Shown: positions 29,381-38,383, numbered from the stretch's first letter. The stretch is 64,000 bases of DNA from Corynebacterium dentalis (GCF_900232865.1 NZ_OCTS01000007.1:1-64000); one strand, 5' to 3'. The notes: generated by a model not told the origin, from the sequence alone. A program made the numbers and translations.

Positions 29381-29434
29381 CAACTTCAGAACTGCCAGTC
29401 GAAGCCGACTGGCGATTTCTGGTGGCTGAAGTTG
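29381..29434 (+). repeat. Nested inverted repeat upstream of FKBP gene
   Basis: Outer arms CAACTTCAG (29381-29389) and CTGAAGTTG (29426-29434) enclose the perfect inner stem GCCAGTCG-AAGC-CGACTGGC (29394-29413). There is no T run, so it is not an ordinary terminator. It could be a leader structure, mRNA stabiliser or small RNA. Confidence 0.55.
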
Positions 29435-29536
29435 CAATGACGGGTGCCCAGCCTGCTTGATCGAGAATGCATCGAGCAGGGCAAACACGCAGGGTACCGG
29501 ACGCGTAGAACGTCTTATGACAAAAGGAGTAATCCC

Positions 29537-29899
29537 ATGAGCAAGCCACAGATCGAGCCACAGTCCGGACCCGCCCCAACGGATCTTGTGATCGAAGACA
29601 TCACCGTGGGCGAAGGTCCAGAGGCTCTAGCCGGTGGCATGGTGGAAGTGCACTACGTGGGCGTGGACTATGAAACCGGCGAGGAATTCGACTCCTCCTG
29701 GGACCGCGGTCAGTCCATCAAGTTCCCGCTCAACGGCCTGATCCAGGGCTGGCAGGACGGCATCCCCGGCATGAAGGTTGACGGACGCCGTCAGCTGACC
29801 ATCCCTCCAGAGATGGCATACGGCCCCGCGGGCATGGGTCACCCGCTGTCTGGTCGTACGTTGGTCTTCATCATCGACCTTCTCGACGCCGAGGGCTAG
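29537..29899 (+). CDS. fkbA: FKBP-type peptidyl-prolyl cis-trans isomerase
   Basis: A 120-residue cytoplasmic single-domain FKBP. Conserved segments are VEVHYVGVDYETGEEFDSSWDRGQ, FPLNGLIQGWQDGIPGMKVDGRR, IPPEMAYGPAGMG and LVFIIDLLD. It would speed proline isomerisation during folding. The ATG follows AAAGGAG. It stands alone between two terminators. Confidence 0.95.
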   Translation: MSKPQIEPQSGPAPTDLVIEDITVGEGPEALAGGMVEVHYVGVDYETGEEFDSSWDRGQSIKFPLNGLIQGWQDGIPGMKVDGRRQLTIPPEMAYGPAGMGHPLSGRTLVFIIDLLDAEG

Positions 29900-29915
29900 G
29901 CCTTCCAATTATTTT

Positions 29916-29956
29916 GCCGCTATCTGGTTCCCATGTGAACCAGATAGCGGCATTTT
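29916..29956. terminator. Terminator between FKBP gene and ABC permease gene
   Basis: Perfect arms GCCGCTATCTGGTTC and GAACCAGATAGCGGC around a short loop, followed by ATTTTTC. The opposite strand also ends in a T-rich tract, so it may serve both convergent genes. Confidence 0.85.
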
Positions 29957-30004
29957 TCTTTCTGCGGTGCGCATCTTCCTTCGATGCGCCCTGTTTTCTT
30001 GACG

Positions 30005-31294
30005 CTAAGCGCCCTTGATTGCCTTCACCCACGTCAGCTTGGAGCCGTTGTGCAGGATCGCATTGCGGTAGATCCTCGAGACGAACAGCATCACCAGCAG
30101 AGTCGCCACCAAGGCGACAGCGAAGGAGGCCAGCACCATCGGCAGGGTCATGTTGCCGCCAGCCATCTGCACCGGCGCCACCGTGAGGCTAAAAGGTGGA
30201 ACCCATGCGAGCACCTGCATCACCGTGGAATCCAGCATGGACCAGCCGAACAGCGGCGCGTAGACCATTCCGAACACGAGAAACATGATCGGTGCCTGTG
30301 TGGATTGCAGGTCTTCGGTGCGCGAGACCATGGATCCTGCAGCGGCGTACAGGCTGCCGAAGAACAACAGGCCAATGATGAAGGAGAGCAACATCAGCGG
30401 CAGAACTGCCATGTCCAAGTGGAAGTCCTTGAGCAGACCCGTCGCCGAAATGGCGATTGCGCCCGAGCCCAGGATCAGCAGGCTGGAGACCACACCGAGT
30501 ATGACGTTGGCGATCAGCTTGCCACCCAAGAAATCCAGCGGGCGCACTGTGGCCAGAATGATCTCGACCACGCGGGAGGACTTCTCTTCGGTTACGCGCG
30601 AGCCGATGTTTCCGGCGAACAGCATGATGAAGAAGCTCATCAAGCCCACGGCAATCAGTACTGTTACCACCGCGCCGATGTTGGCCTCGCTGGAATCGTC
30701 CTGACTGATGTCCACTGTGTTGTAGGTGCTCGGTGGCATAGCATCCGCGAATTCTTGAGGGTTCACGTTCAGGGATTCCAGCGCGGTGTTCTGCGCATTC
30801 GCGCTCAGTGCGGCTCCCACCACGGCGACGATGGAGGGATCGGCGGTGCCGTCGCTGATTAGCTCGTACTTCACATCGGAGCCTTCACCGGTGGCGACAA
30901 GGGCGGCGTCGGCCCCATCACGAACAGCCTGCTCGGCCGCATCCCCGGTATCAGCGTCCTCAATCGCGATGCCATCCGTACCACCGAAACCCATGCCGGC
31001 GATGGGCCCTGCACCTTCGGTGGCGCCCTCGTTACCTTCCTGCATGAAGGATTCGTTGACGGAGTAGAGAGTCTGGGTGTCCATGCCGGAGACCACGAGG
31101 GTGGGCTGGTCTTCGTCTTGATCCATGAAGAAGCTAGCGGCGATGACGGCGCCCACGGTCACCAGCAAGGTCAACAGCACGGAAATGATGATGCCCTTGG
31201 AGCGCAGGAGCACCGATAGCTCGCGCGCCGCGACGGTCTTGATGGTGTTATTGCTGGAGTACTTGGACTGTGGGGTGTGCGTGCTGGTGCTCAT
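30005..31294 (-). CDS. ABC-2 type transporter permease (NatB-like)
   Basis: A 429-residue membrane protein. One helix lies at about 35-60, then a large extracytoplasmic region of about 170 residues, then five to six C-terminal helices (from about 230). This is the NatB/YhaP type of ABC-2 exporter permease. The ATG at 31294 overlaps the ATPase stop by four bases (ATGA). Probable substrates of this group are ions, lipids or drugs. An upstream in-frame ATG would add a non-family arginine-rich stretch. Confidence 0.88.
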   Translation of the reverse strand: MSTSTHTPQSKYSSNNTIKTVAARELSVLLRSKGIIISVLLTLLVTVGAVIAASFFMDQDEDQPTLVVSGMDTQTLYSVNESFMQEGNEGATEGAGPIAGMGFGGTDGIAIEDADTGDAAEQAVRDGADAALVATGEGSDVKYELISDGTADPSIVAVVGAALSANAQNTALESLNVNPQEFADAMPPSTYNTVDISQDDSSEANIGAVVTVLIAVGLMSFFIMLFAGNIGSRVTEEKSSRVVEIILATVRPLDFLGGKLIANVILGVVSSLLILGSGAIAISATGLLKDFHLDMAVLPLMLLSFIIGLLFFGSLYAAAGSMVSRTEDLQSTQAPIMFLVFGMVYAPLFGWSMLDSTVMQVLAWVPPFSLTVAPVQMAGGNMTLPMVLASFAVALVATLLVMLFVSRIYRNAILHNGSKLTWVKAIKGA

Positions 31295-32172
31295 GCCTGG
31301 ACTACCTCTCGAAAAAGTTCGGTGAGATCGGGAACATTGCGGCCGAAACCGTGGACGGGACCTGCATTCAGCGCGGAGTGCAGGAGCTCTTGGTCGCGTT
31401 CGGAAGAATCGACTTCTAGCAGCACGGAGTGCTCGGTCTCTCCAGCGAGGCGAGCCCATTCCGGGTACCAATTGCGCGCCGGGGTGGCGACCTCGAAGCG
31501 CACCGGTCCGCGTGTGCGCAGCTCGTTGACGGTTCCTTCAGCTTTCATTGCGCCATGCGCCACGATGCCCACTCGGTCGCATAGTCGCTGCACCAGGTCT
31601 AGCTGGTGGGAGCTAAATACCACGGGCACGCCGGCTCGGGCGCGTTCCTGCAGCATCTCGCTCATCACGTTGACGGCCACGGGGTCGAGTCCGGAGAACG
31701 GCTCGTCCAGAATCAGCAGTTCTGGATCGTGGATTAGTGAGGCTGCCAGCTGCACGCGCTGCTGGTTGCCGAGAGAAAGCTCATCGAGTTTGTCGTCCAT
31801 CCTTTCCGCAAGTCCTAGGCGTTCCAGTAGGCCTTCGGCGTTTTTCTGTGCGCGGGACTTGTCCATGCCGTGGAGCCTGCCGAAGAATGCCAGCTGGTCA
31901 GCGAGCTTTTCCTTAGCGTAGAGTCCGCGTTCTTCGGGCATGTAGCCGATGAGGCGACGAAGGTCGTCATTCATCGGGGTGTCGCCGATGCGCACCGCGC
32001 CGGAATCGCTGGAGAGCACGCCCAGCGCGATGCGCATGGTCGTCGACTTACCGGCGCCGTTGGATCCGACGAATCCGTAGATTTCGCCGGGTTGCACGCT
32101 AAATGTCATGTCCTTGAGCACGTGCTTGTCGCCGTAACTCTTGTTCAGATGGTCAATGTGGAGGGCTTCCAT
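31291..32172 (-). CDS. ABC transporter ATP-binding protein (NatA-like)
   Basis: A 293-residue ATPase. Walker A VGSNGAGKSTTMR, signature LSLGNQQRVQ (glycine-poor variant common in the NatA group) and Walker B LLILDEPFSGLD are intact. The last about 80 residues form the extra domain seen in NatA/BcrA ATPases. Coupled to the permease gene by a four-base overlap. The ATG at 32172 follows AAAGGA. Confidence 0.92.
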   Translation of the reverse strand: MEALHIDHLNKSYGDKHVLKDMTFSVQPGEIYGFVGSNGAGKSTTMRIALGVLSSDSGAVRIGDTPMNDDLRRLIGYMPEERGLYAKEKLADQLAFFGRLHGMDKSRAQKNAEGLLERLGLAERMDDKLDELSLGNQQRVQLAASLIHDPELLILDEPFSGLDPVAVNVMSEMLQERARAGVPVVFSSHQLDLVQRLCDRVGIVAHGAMKAEGTVNELRTRGPVRFEVATPARNWYPEWARLAGETEHSVLLEVDSSERDQELLHSALNAGPVHGFGRNVPDLTELFREVVQA

Positions 32173-32224
32173 GGTGGGGAATCCTTTGCGGGTGGAGGTG
32201 TGTTTCTTTATTTTCGACGCCACT

Positions 32225-32827
32225 TCATTGTGGCCCACTGTGGGCCAACCGTGTGGGTTCGTCTTCGGCTTCTTCTTCGGGGTCATCGGCGAAGGTGATG
32301 GAGTAACCGATCGCTGGGAGTGCCGTGATAGCCAATAGGACCGTCAGATACAGAAGCGTTATCCAGTAGACCCAGCGCATGGTGTCGTTTCCGAGGATGA
32401 GCGCATCTGCGTTGTCCATATACCTGGTGGAGAAGAAAACCAGGATGAGAGCAAAGACTGTGCTGGCGGCTGTGCTGAAACCGTAGGCAATCTTGCGCCA
32501 CGAGTTGACGGTAGCGGCTTCGTATTCGTCGAGCACTTCCAAGGGCGCATCGTCTTTGAGGTGGATGGACCAGCGGAGCATGACCCATGCCACCACGATG
32601 ATCAGCGTGCCGACCAACCACAAAAGGATGCCCAGGAAGTTGAAAATCGACGCAAGGAGGGCCACTAGTTCCACGGCGATTCCTATGAAGTACCAGCGAA
32701 TATAGAGGTGGTCCCGGCCGGAGGGTGGGGATTTCTTTTCGATCCAGCGGACGCTTTTATGCCAACGCTCGGCTTTCTTGGCTTCCCTGCGCGCCGCCCA
32801 GGAAGCGAATGCGGTGCTGGCGGACAT
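32225..32827 (-). CDS. Four-helix membrane protein
   Basis: A 200-residue protein with a basic N-terminus (about 40 residues) and four predicted helices in two pairs (about 45-90 and 115-185), then an acidic tail. It lies nine bases after an XRE-type regulator gene and 52 bases before the ABC ATPase gene. The pairing of an XRE repressor with a small membrane protein is common. Family not recognised, function unknown. Confidence 0.75.
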   Translation of the reverse strand: MSASTAFASWAARREAKKAERWHKSVRWIEKKSPPSGRDHLYIRWYFIGIAVELVALLASIFNFLGILLWLVGTLIIVVAWVMLRWSIHLKDDAPLEVLDEYEAATVNSWRKIAYGFSTAASTVFALILVFFSTRYMDNADALILGNDTMRWVYWITLLYLTVLLAITALPAIGYSITFADDPEEEAEDEPTRLAHSGPQ

Positions 32828-32836
32828 GTCTTCTCC

Positions 32837-33112
32837 TTAGGAGTTTCTAGCGGAGTGGTGTGGGGAAAACTCGGCGGATAGTGGGCGGAATTCGGTGAGG
32901 CTAAAAACTGCCTCGACTGGAAGTTGGAACACTTCGCAGATCCGGAATGCGAGGTCGAGGCTGGGGGAGTGATCGCCTCGTTCGAGTGCGCCGATGGTTT
33001 GTGGATTGACGTCCACGAGTGATGCTAATTCGGTGCGAGACATGCCCCGGTCGGTACGCAGAAGGCGCACCCGGTTGTAGATGAGCCGCGAGGGCTTTTT
33101 CTTTGGGGACAT
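32837..33112 (-). CDS. XRE-family transcriptional regulator
   Basis: A 91-residue Cro/CI-type DNA-binding protein. The helix-turn-helix is RTDRGMSRTELASLVDVNPQ followed by TIGALERGDHSPSLDLAFRI. This short type is usually autoregulatory. First gene of the probable four-gene operon with the membrane protein and ABC exporter. The ATG at 33112 has no clear ribosome binding site. A TTGACA box lies about 30 bases upstream on the minus strand, so a leaderless start is possible. The longer in-frame ATG at 33148 would remove that promoter. Confidence 0.85.
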   Translation of the reverse strand: MSPKKKPSRLIYNRVRLLRTDRGMSRTELASLVDVNPQTIGALERGDHSPSLDLAFRICEVFQLPVEAVFSLTEFRPLSAEFSPHHSARNS

Positions 33113-33231
33113 AACACGAACTGTTGTATAAACCCAACGTTTTGTCAAGAGTTCCTAGCAATAGCGATGTTTTTTCATGATTGCGAACACAAACGCCGCC
33201 GTAGCCTTGGACGCGGACTAGTTTTATAGCT

Positions 33232-33990
33232 ATGAGCGTGGAATTGTCGCAGCACGGGCATGTGGCTGTCGTGACTTTAAATAACCCGTCCAAGCGCAAT
33301 GCGCTGACGGCGGAGGTGGCGCGCAGCATCGCCGCGGCGGTGCGAGAGGTTTCTACAGGCGAGACTGCGGAAGACCGGACCGCCCGGGCAATTCTCATTC
33401 GCGGAAAAGGACCCGCATTCTGTGCGGGTGCAGACCTTTCGGGCGGAGTGTATGCCGACGATTTCTGGGGCAGCTTGTCTGACATGCTGCAGGCCATTAC
33501 CGCTTCTCCAGTGCCGGTCATCGCAGATGTGCAAGGCCCTGCGGTGGGTGCGGGATGCCAGCTGATTCTTGCCTGTGATCTGCGTATTTTCGGCGATCGC
33601 GGAGAGTGTTGGATTCCTGTCGCACAGCATGCATTTGCGATGGATACGTGGACGATCCAGCGGGCGCGGGAGCTGGTGGGAGGCTCGTTTGCGCGTAATT
33701 TATTGCTCGGTAGTGCCCGCATGTCAGTAGATCAGGCTGTTGCTACTGGATTTGCCATGGCGCGCGCAGCGGTCACTGAGCAGCATGATGAGCCTCTGGA
33801 GATTGCGCAGGCGATAGCCGCGAGCGCACCGCTGAGTATGCAGCACGCCAAAAGGGTGCTAAATAGTCCGGACCCACATAACGACGAATCGCTGGACAAG
33901 CTGTTCTTCGCCGCGTGGGCCAGCGAAGACGCGCAGGAAGCGCGCGCCGCACGGGCCGAAAAGCGGTTGCCTAAATTCAAGGGCCGCTAA
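33232..33990 (+). CDS. Enoyl-CoA hydratase/isomerase family protein
   Basis: A 252-residue crotonase-fold protein. It has KRNALTAEV, the oxyanion-hole PAFCAGADLSGG and GPAVGAGCQLILACDLRI. The usual catalytic glutamates in the second active-site loop are not clearly present (ILACDLRIFGDRGECWIP), so the reaction, hydration or isomerisation, is uncertain. It stands alone between divergent and convergent neighbours. The ATG has no strong ribosome binding site. Confidence 0.85.
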   Translation: MSVELSQHGHVAVVTLNNPSKRNALTAEVARSIAAAVREVSTGETAEDRTARAILIRGKGPAFCAGADLSGGVYADDFWGSLSDMLQAITASPVPVIADVQGPAVGAGCQLILACDLRIFGDRGECWIPVAQHAFAMDTWTIQRARELVGGSFARNLLLGSARMSVDQAVATGFAMARAAVTEQHDEPLEIAQAIAASAPLSMQHAKRVLNSPDPHNDESLDKLFFAAWASEDAQEARAARAEKRLPKFKGR

Positions 33991-34002
33991 ACCAGCGTCC
34001 TA

Positions 34003-34833
34003 CTAGCTCACGCGCGCGATGACCTCGAAGTGCGGCATGACGAAGATCGCGCCGGGCGTGGATGCCCACTCGTTCCATCCGTCCTGCCCCTGCTTGATGG
34101 CCTCCCGTGCCAAATCGCCGGGAGTTCCGTCCTCGCGGACGTCGCCTAGCGCCTCGGCGGCCTTGCGTGCGTATTCCTCGCCGGACATCCGGTCGATCCA
34201 CACGTCCGCCATGCCCCGGCGGTCCTCGGTGGAGGCATAGGACCAGGTGGACGAGGAAAAGTTGGCGTCGGACAAAGAAGCACGATGGAACCAGGACAAC
34301 AATTGCCTGCCGGAAGTGGTGTGCAGGCCGTCCAGCTCGGCGATTACCGTGAACACAGCACGCCAGCGGGACATTCCGGGGGATGGCGGGTACCAGGTTT
34401 GGGTGCCGAAATCGAGCTCTCGGGCGGCGATGAGGCCACCGGGACGCACGACGCGGGCGAGTTCTCTGAGGGCGGCGATGGGGTCGTCCATGTGATGCAG
34501 GGATTGGGAGGCGTAGGCGACGTCCACGGAATTGTCCGGCATGGGCAGCGATTCCGCGCTGCCGGTGATGAAATTGACGGCGAGCCCTGCATCCGCAGCA
34601 TGAGAGCGGGCCGTGTTGAGGGCCTCTTCGGAGACGTCCATTCCTTGGACTTGGATGGCCTTGCCGCCGAGGGATTCGATGTGGCGCGCGAGGCCGAGCG
34701 TGATGTTTCCGGCGCCACATCCGACGTCGAGAATCTCCATCGAGCTCGTGAGGTGCGGCAAAAGGAACGCTGCGGAGTTTTCTACCGTGGGAGTGACAGC
34801 CTGATGGTGGGTGTGATCATGGTGTTCATGCAT
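34003..34833 (-). CDS. SAM-dependent methyltransferase
   Basis: A 276-residue class I methyltransferase. ILDVGCGAGNITLGLA is the SAM-binding motif I. QGMDVSEEALNTA and GSAESLPMPDNSVDVAYAS follow as motifs II and III. The N-terminus is His-rich (HEHHDHTHH), which could bind metal. Similar to UbiE/MenG-like enzymes of small molecules, but the substrate is unknown. Divergent from the LLM flavoprotein gene with 62 bases between the starts. Confidence 0.85.
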   Translation of the reverse strand: MHEHHDHTHHQAVTPTVENSAAFLLPHLTSSMEILDVGCGAGNITLGLARHIESLGGKAIQVQGMDVSEEALNTARSHAADAGLAVNFITGSAESLPMPDNSVDVAYASQSLHHMDDPIAALRELARVVRPGGLIAARELDFGTQTWYPPSPGMSRWRAVFTVIAELDGLHTTSGRQLLSWFHRASLSDANFSSSTWSYASTEDRRGMADVWIDRMSGEEYARKAAEALGDVREDGTPGDLAREAIKQGQDGWNEWASTPGAIFVMPHFEVIARVS

Positions 34834-34860
34834 GCCTTATAGGGTAACCGCCCCAGGTAG

Positions 34861-34889
34861 TTGATGTGTCACCTATTTGGGTGCATAAT
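34861..34889 (+). promoter_or_regulatory. Leaderless promoter of the LLM flavoprotein gene
   Basis: TTGATG (34861-34866), 17 bases, CATAAT (34884-34889), then six bases to the ATG at 34896 with no ribosome binding site. This is a textbook spacing for leaderless transcription. Confidence 0.65.
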
Positions 34890-34895
34890 GAAGTC

Positions 34896-36053
34896 ATGCA
34901 GTTCGGAATCTTTACAATCGGAGACGTAACCACCAACCCCGTGACCGGAGAAACTCCTTCGGAACACGAACGAATCATGGCCACAGTAGAAATCGCCAAG
35001 AAAGCCGAGGAAGTCGGCCTCGACGTATTCGCAACGGGCCAGCACCACAACCCGCCCTTTGTGGCCCCCGCTAACCCGCCGATCCTCATGGCACATTTAG
35101 TGGCGCAGACGGAAAAGCTGCAGTTTTCCACTGCGACCACGCTTATTACCACCACTGACCCCGTGCGTATCGCCGAGGATTACGCCTACGCACAGCACCT
35201 TTCCGGAGGGCGCGTTGACCTCATGATGGGCCGCGGAAATACCGGCGCGGTCTACCCGTGGTTCGGCAAGGATATCCGCAAAGGGATCCCGCTAGCCGTC
35301 GAGAATTACCATCTGCTGCGTCGTTTATGGCGCGAAGAATCCGTGAATTGGCAAGGCGAGTTCCGCACTCCGCTACACCAGTTCACCTCTGCTCCGCGTC
35401 CGTTGGACGGAACCCCGCCCTTCGTATGGCATGGATCGATTCGCTCCCCGGAGGTTGCGGAACAGGCAGCGTTTTATGGCGACGGATTCTTCCATAACCA
35501 CATCTTCTGGAACGTCGAGCACACCGAACAGATGGTCAACCTCTACCGCCAGCGCTTCGAGCACTACGGCCACGGCTCCGGTGACCAGGCGATCGTGGGA
35601 CTCGGCGGGCAGTTCTTTGCCGCGAATTCCGAGGCCGAGGCCAAGAAGTACTTCCGTCCGTTCTTCGACAATGCCCCCGTGTATGGCCACGGCCCGTCCT
35701 TGGAGGAGTTCAGCGAAATGACTCCGCTGACTGTGGGCACGCCAGAGCAGATCGCCGAGCGCTACGTGGGCTATGCCGATCGAGTGGGCGACTACCAGCG
35801 TCAGCTGTTCCTGCTGGACCACGCGGGCCTGCCACTTGATGTGGTGCTGGAGCAGGTGGAGATCCTGGGCAAGGAGATCGTCCCCATCATGCGCAAGGAG
35901 ATGGATCTGCGCCGCCCATCGCATGTGCCAAGCGATCCGCCAACCCATGCCTCTCTGGTGGCCGCTGGTCCGGATAGCCCGCACCACCTGGTGCAACCTG
36001 CTCGCATCCCAGAGCAGGCCGAGCAGACCAACGACTCTGTTTTCGAGGAGTGA
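34896..36053 (+). CDS. LLM-class flavin-dependent oxidoreductase (CE1758-type)
   Basis: A 385-residue luciferase-like monooxygenase. It has MQFGIFTIGDVTTNP, EVGLDVFATGQHHNPPF, LSGGRVDLMMGRGNTG and WHGSIRSPEVAEQAA, typical of FMN/F420-type LLM proteins. It is followed within seven bases by its own flavin reductase gene. This CE1758/CE1759 duo is a recognised actinobacterial pair. The oxidised substrate is unknown. The ATG at 34896 is chosen because of the promoter spacing; an ATG ten codons upstream lies within the promoter. Confidence 0.9.
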   Translation: MQFGIFTIGDVTTNPVTGETPSEHERIMATVEIAKKAEEVGLDVFATGQHHNPPFVAPANPPILMAHLVAQTEKLQFSTATTLITTTDPVRIAEDYAYAQHLSGGRVDLMMGRGNTGAVYPWFGKDIRKGIPLAVENYHLLRRLWREESVNWQGEFRTPLHQFTSAPRPLDGTPPFVWHGSIRSPEVAEQAAFYGDGFFHNHIFWNVEHTEQMVNLYRQRFEHYGHGSGDQAIVGLGGQFFAANSEAEAKKYFRPFFDNAPVYGHGPSLEEFSEMTPLTVGTPEQIAERYVGYADRVGDYQRQLFLLDHAGLPLDVVLEQVEILGKEIVPIMRKEMDLRRPSHVPSDPPTHASLVAAGPDSPHHLVQPARIPEQAEQTNDSVFEE

Positions 36054-36060
36054 CGCAACG

Positions 36061-36729
36061 ATGAAGAATCTAGTGGTTCTCACGGCCGGACTGTCTAACC
36101 CGTCCACCACACGTCTGCTGGCGGATCAGATTTCCGCCGCGGTGCGCTCTCAGGTCGGCAAGCGTGGGGAAGGCCTGGAAGTGGAGTTCGTAGAGATTCG
36201 CGAATACGCCCAGGACTTGGCCAATTTCATGACCTCGCACGTGCCGAGCGCACACTTGCAGGCGGCGCAGGAAAAGATTTCGGCCGCCGATGCGTTGGTC
36301 GCGGTGACCCCCGTGTTCTCGGCCAGCTATTCGGGTTTGTTCAAGATGTTTATCGACGCCCTTTCGCCCGACTCGCTCAATGGCATGCCCGTGCTCATCG
36401 CGGCCACCGCTGGCACCGCGCGCCATCAGTTGGTGCTTGATTTCGCGATGCGCCCGCTATTCACTTATCTGCGCGCCACCGTGATGCCGACCGGCGTGTT
36501 CGCTGCGACCGAGGACCTTGGCGGCGGAGACGGCGGCCAAGGCATGGTTCCGCGCGTGGAGCGGGCAGCGTCCGAGCTGGCGGGATACATCGTGCGCACC
36601 GAAGGCGAAGTGGCTGGTTTGGGGCCTGCGGAATATCGCGGCGGTGCGTTGAAGCGGGACGCGGGTACACGCGTGCAGTCCGGAGGGCTGGACTTTGCCT
36701 CCATGCTGAAGGGGCACACGGGCGAATAA
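36061..36729 (+). CDS. NADPH-dependent FMN reductase (CE1759-type)
   Basis: A 222-residue flavodoxin-fold reductase that would supply reduced FMN to the LLM enzyme encoded just before it. LTAGLSNPSTTRLLAD is the phosphate loop and TPVFSASYSGLFKMFIDAL the flavin-contact segment. The ATG at 36061 follows GAGGAG, which straddles the upstream gene's stop. The C-terminal 40 residues are Gly-rich and less conserved. Confidence 0.9.
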   Translation: MKNLVVLTAGLSNPSTTRLLADQISAAVRSQVGKRGEGLEVEFVEIREYAQDLANFMTSHVPSAHLQAAQEKISAADALVAVTPVFSASYSGLFKMFIDALSPDSLNGMPVLIAATAGTARHQLVLDFAMRPLFTYLRATVMPTGVFAATEDLGGGDGGQGMVPRVERAASELAGYIVRTEGEVAGLGPAEYRGGALKRDAGTRVQSGGLDFASMLKGHTGE

Positions 36730-36897
36730 ACGTTTCGGTCCTGCTTCCCGGGGGAGGGCAGGACTGCGACAGGATAAGGAGGGCAGGGCGCGAGTGTGGT
36801 GGGTTCTTTCTGAATTCACCTTGTGGCTAATGAGGGTTAACTGAGCCTGGATAGCTTGAGAAGGTCGTTTTCAGGAAAACTTAGGAATGGGAAGCCC

Positions 36898-38325
36898 ATG
36901 TCTCGTCGTACCTTCACTGCTGCACTGACGGCAGCTGTCGCCGTTACCGCTTTCGCTGTGCCTGCTCAGGCTCAGGATGCAATTCCTGCCGGTAACCAGG
37001 TTGTGATCAACGAGGTGGAATCCAACGGCGATTCTGTTGGTGACTGGGTCGAACTGGCAAACACCAACCCTAACGAAACTTTGGATATCAGTGGTTGGAG
37101 CATCGTGGATAACGATCCTGACCACGAGCGCATCGTTTTCCCAGAAGGCACAACCATCGAGTCCGGTGGCTACTACAGCCTGTACACCGATATCGACAAT
37201 GGCTTTGGGCTCGGCGGCAATGACTCGGTGAGCTTGTTCAATCAGGCTGGGGAACTGGTCGACGAAACCACGTGGGACGGTCACGCAGCAACCACCTGGG
37301 GCCGTGTTCCGGACATGACCGGTGAATTCGCGGTCACGGGTGAGCCAACGCGCGATCAAAAGAACGCAGGCGCAGGAGACTCTGAGGATATTGCCACCGA
37401 GCCGTGGCCGTTCGATCCGCAAGAGATTCAGAACCTGGACTTGGGGGAAGAGTTCCAGGTAGAGGACATGTCTGGCGTCGACTTTGATGACAACGGACGC
37501 GCATGGATCGTGAACAACGGCGAGAGTCGTTTGTTCGTCTTGGACTACAAGGACGGCGAGTACACCCTGGCCGGTTCGTGGGACTTGAAGTACGCCGACG
37601 GATCCGGCTTGCCTGATACCGAAGGAATCACGGCGACCGGAGACGGCCTGTACGTCTCCACCGAGCGCAACAATGCGGACAAGTCCGTTTCCCACCCCTC
37701 GGTGTTGCGTTTCGATTACCCCACGGAGACTAGCGAGACGCTGTCCGCAACCTCCGAGTGGAACTTGGCTGAATTCTTGCCGGAGAACCTGGGTGCCAAC
37801 GCTGGCCTAGAGGCCATCGAGGCTGTTCCAGGCGGTTTCGCAGGAGGCGTAGAAGGAACGGGCGAGGTTTTGTTCGTTGACCTTTCCGGAGATCAGCCAC
37901 AACTGGTGCAGAGCTACCAGTCGCCATTTACCGGCGTGATGGCACTGGATTACAGCGGTTCCCAGTTGCGCGTGATGTGCGACGAAGCATGTGAGGGAGC
38001 CTCGATCGTGTTGGAGAAGGGGACTGAGTGGGCACCAGTTACGGGGATCCAGGCGCGTCCAGCGGCCATGGAAAACTTCGCCAATGAGGGCTATGCGTCC
38101 TTCAGCGACGAGTGCACCACTCGCTTCCTCTGGGCAGATGACGCAGGTGCCAATGGCACGTCGCTGCGCGCCGCTTCCTCCACGGACGCAGATTGTGGTG
38201 TGGATGAACAGCAGCCCGGCGTATTTGGAAGCTCCCGTGAGAGCTTCCTCGTGTGGGCCGGAGCAATTCTCTCTGTCATCGGTGGAGCGGCACTGTTCGG
38301 ATGGATCGCATCGAACTGGCGCTAG
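36898..38325 (+). CDS. Exported lamin-tail domain / propeller protein
   Basis: A 475-residue exported protein. Residues 1-25 are a signal peptide ending AQA. Residues about 32-130 form a lamin-tail domain (INEVESNGDSVGDWVELANTN, LDISGWSIVD). Residues about 170-430 look like a propeller of the phytase-like or SdiA-regulated type (VDFDDNGRAWIVNNGES, DTEGITATGDGLYVSTER). A single membrane helix at the C-terminus (about 447-470) anchors it. A cysteine pair lies in CDEACEG. A surface esterase or adhesin-like role is possible, function unproven. Confidence 0.8.
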   Translation: MSRRTFTAALTAAVAVTAFAVPAQAQDAIPAGNQVVINEVESNGDSVGDWVELANTNPNETLDISGWSIVDNDPDHERIVFPEGTTIESGGYYSLYTDIDNGFGLGGNDSVSLFNQAGELVDETTWDGHAATTWGRVPDMTGEFAVTGEPTRDQKNAGAGDSEDIATEPWPFDPQEIQNLDLGEEFQVEDMSGVDFDDNGRAWIVNNGESRLFVLDYKDGEYTLAGSWDLKYADGSGLPDTEGITATGDGLYVSTERNNADKSVSHPSVLRFDYPTETSETLSATSEWNLAEFLPENLGANAGLEAIEAVPGGFAGGVEGTGEVLFVDLSGDQPQLVQSYQSPFTGVMALDYSGSQLRVMCDEACEGASIVLEKGTEWAPVTGIQARPAAMENFANEGYASFSDECTTRFLWADDAGANGTSLRAASSTDADCGVDEQQPGVFGSSRESFLVWAGAILSVIGGAALFGWIASNWR

Positions 38326-38383
38326 CCGGTGGAGCTGGCCAGGTGGATAATCTGGCTAGGTAAGCGCCAACAAAGAGTAGATG

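Larger units (their letters stand above)
29197..29536. other. gltA-FKBP intergenic region
   Basis: About 340 bases. It holds a short stretch of imperfect CTG-GATT-like repeats (29208-29262), the gltA terminator (29302-29354), a compact nested hairpin (29381-29434) and the ribosome binding site of the FKBP gene (AAAGGAG, 29523-29529). No gene seen. Confidence 0.6.
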
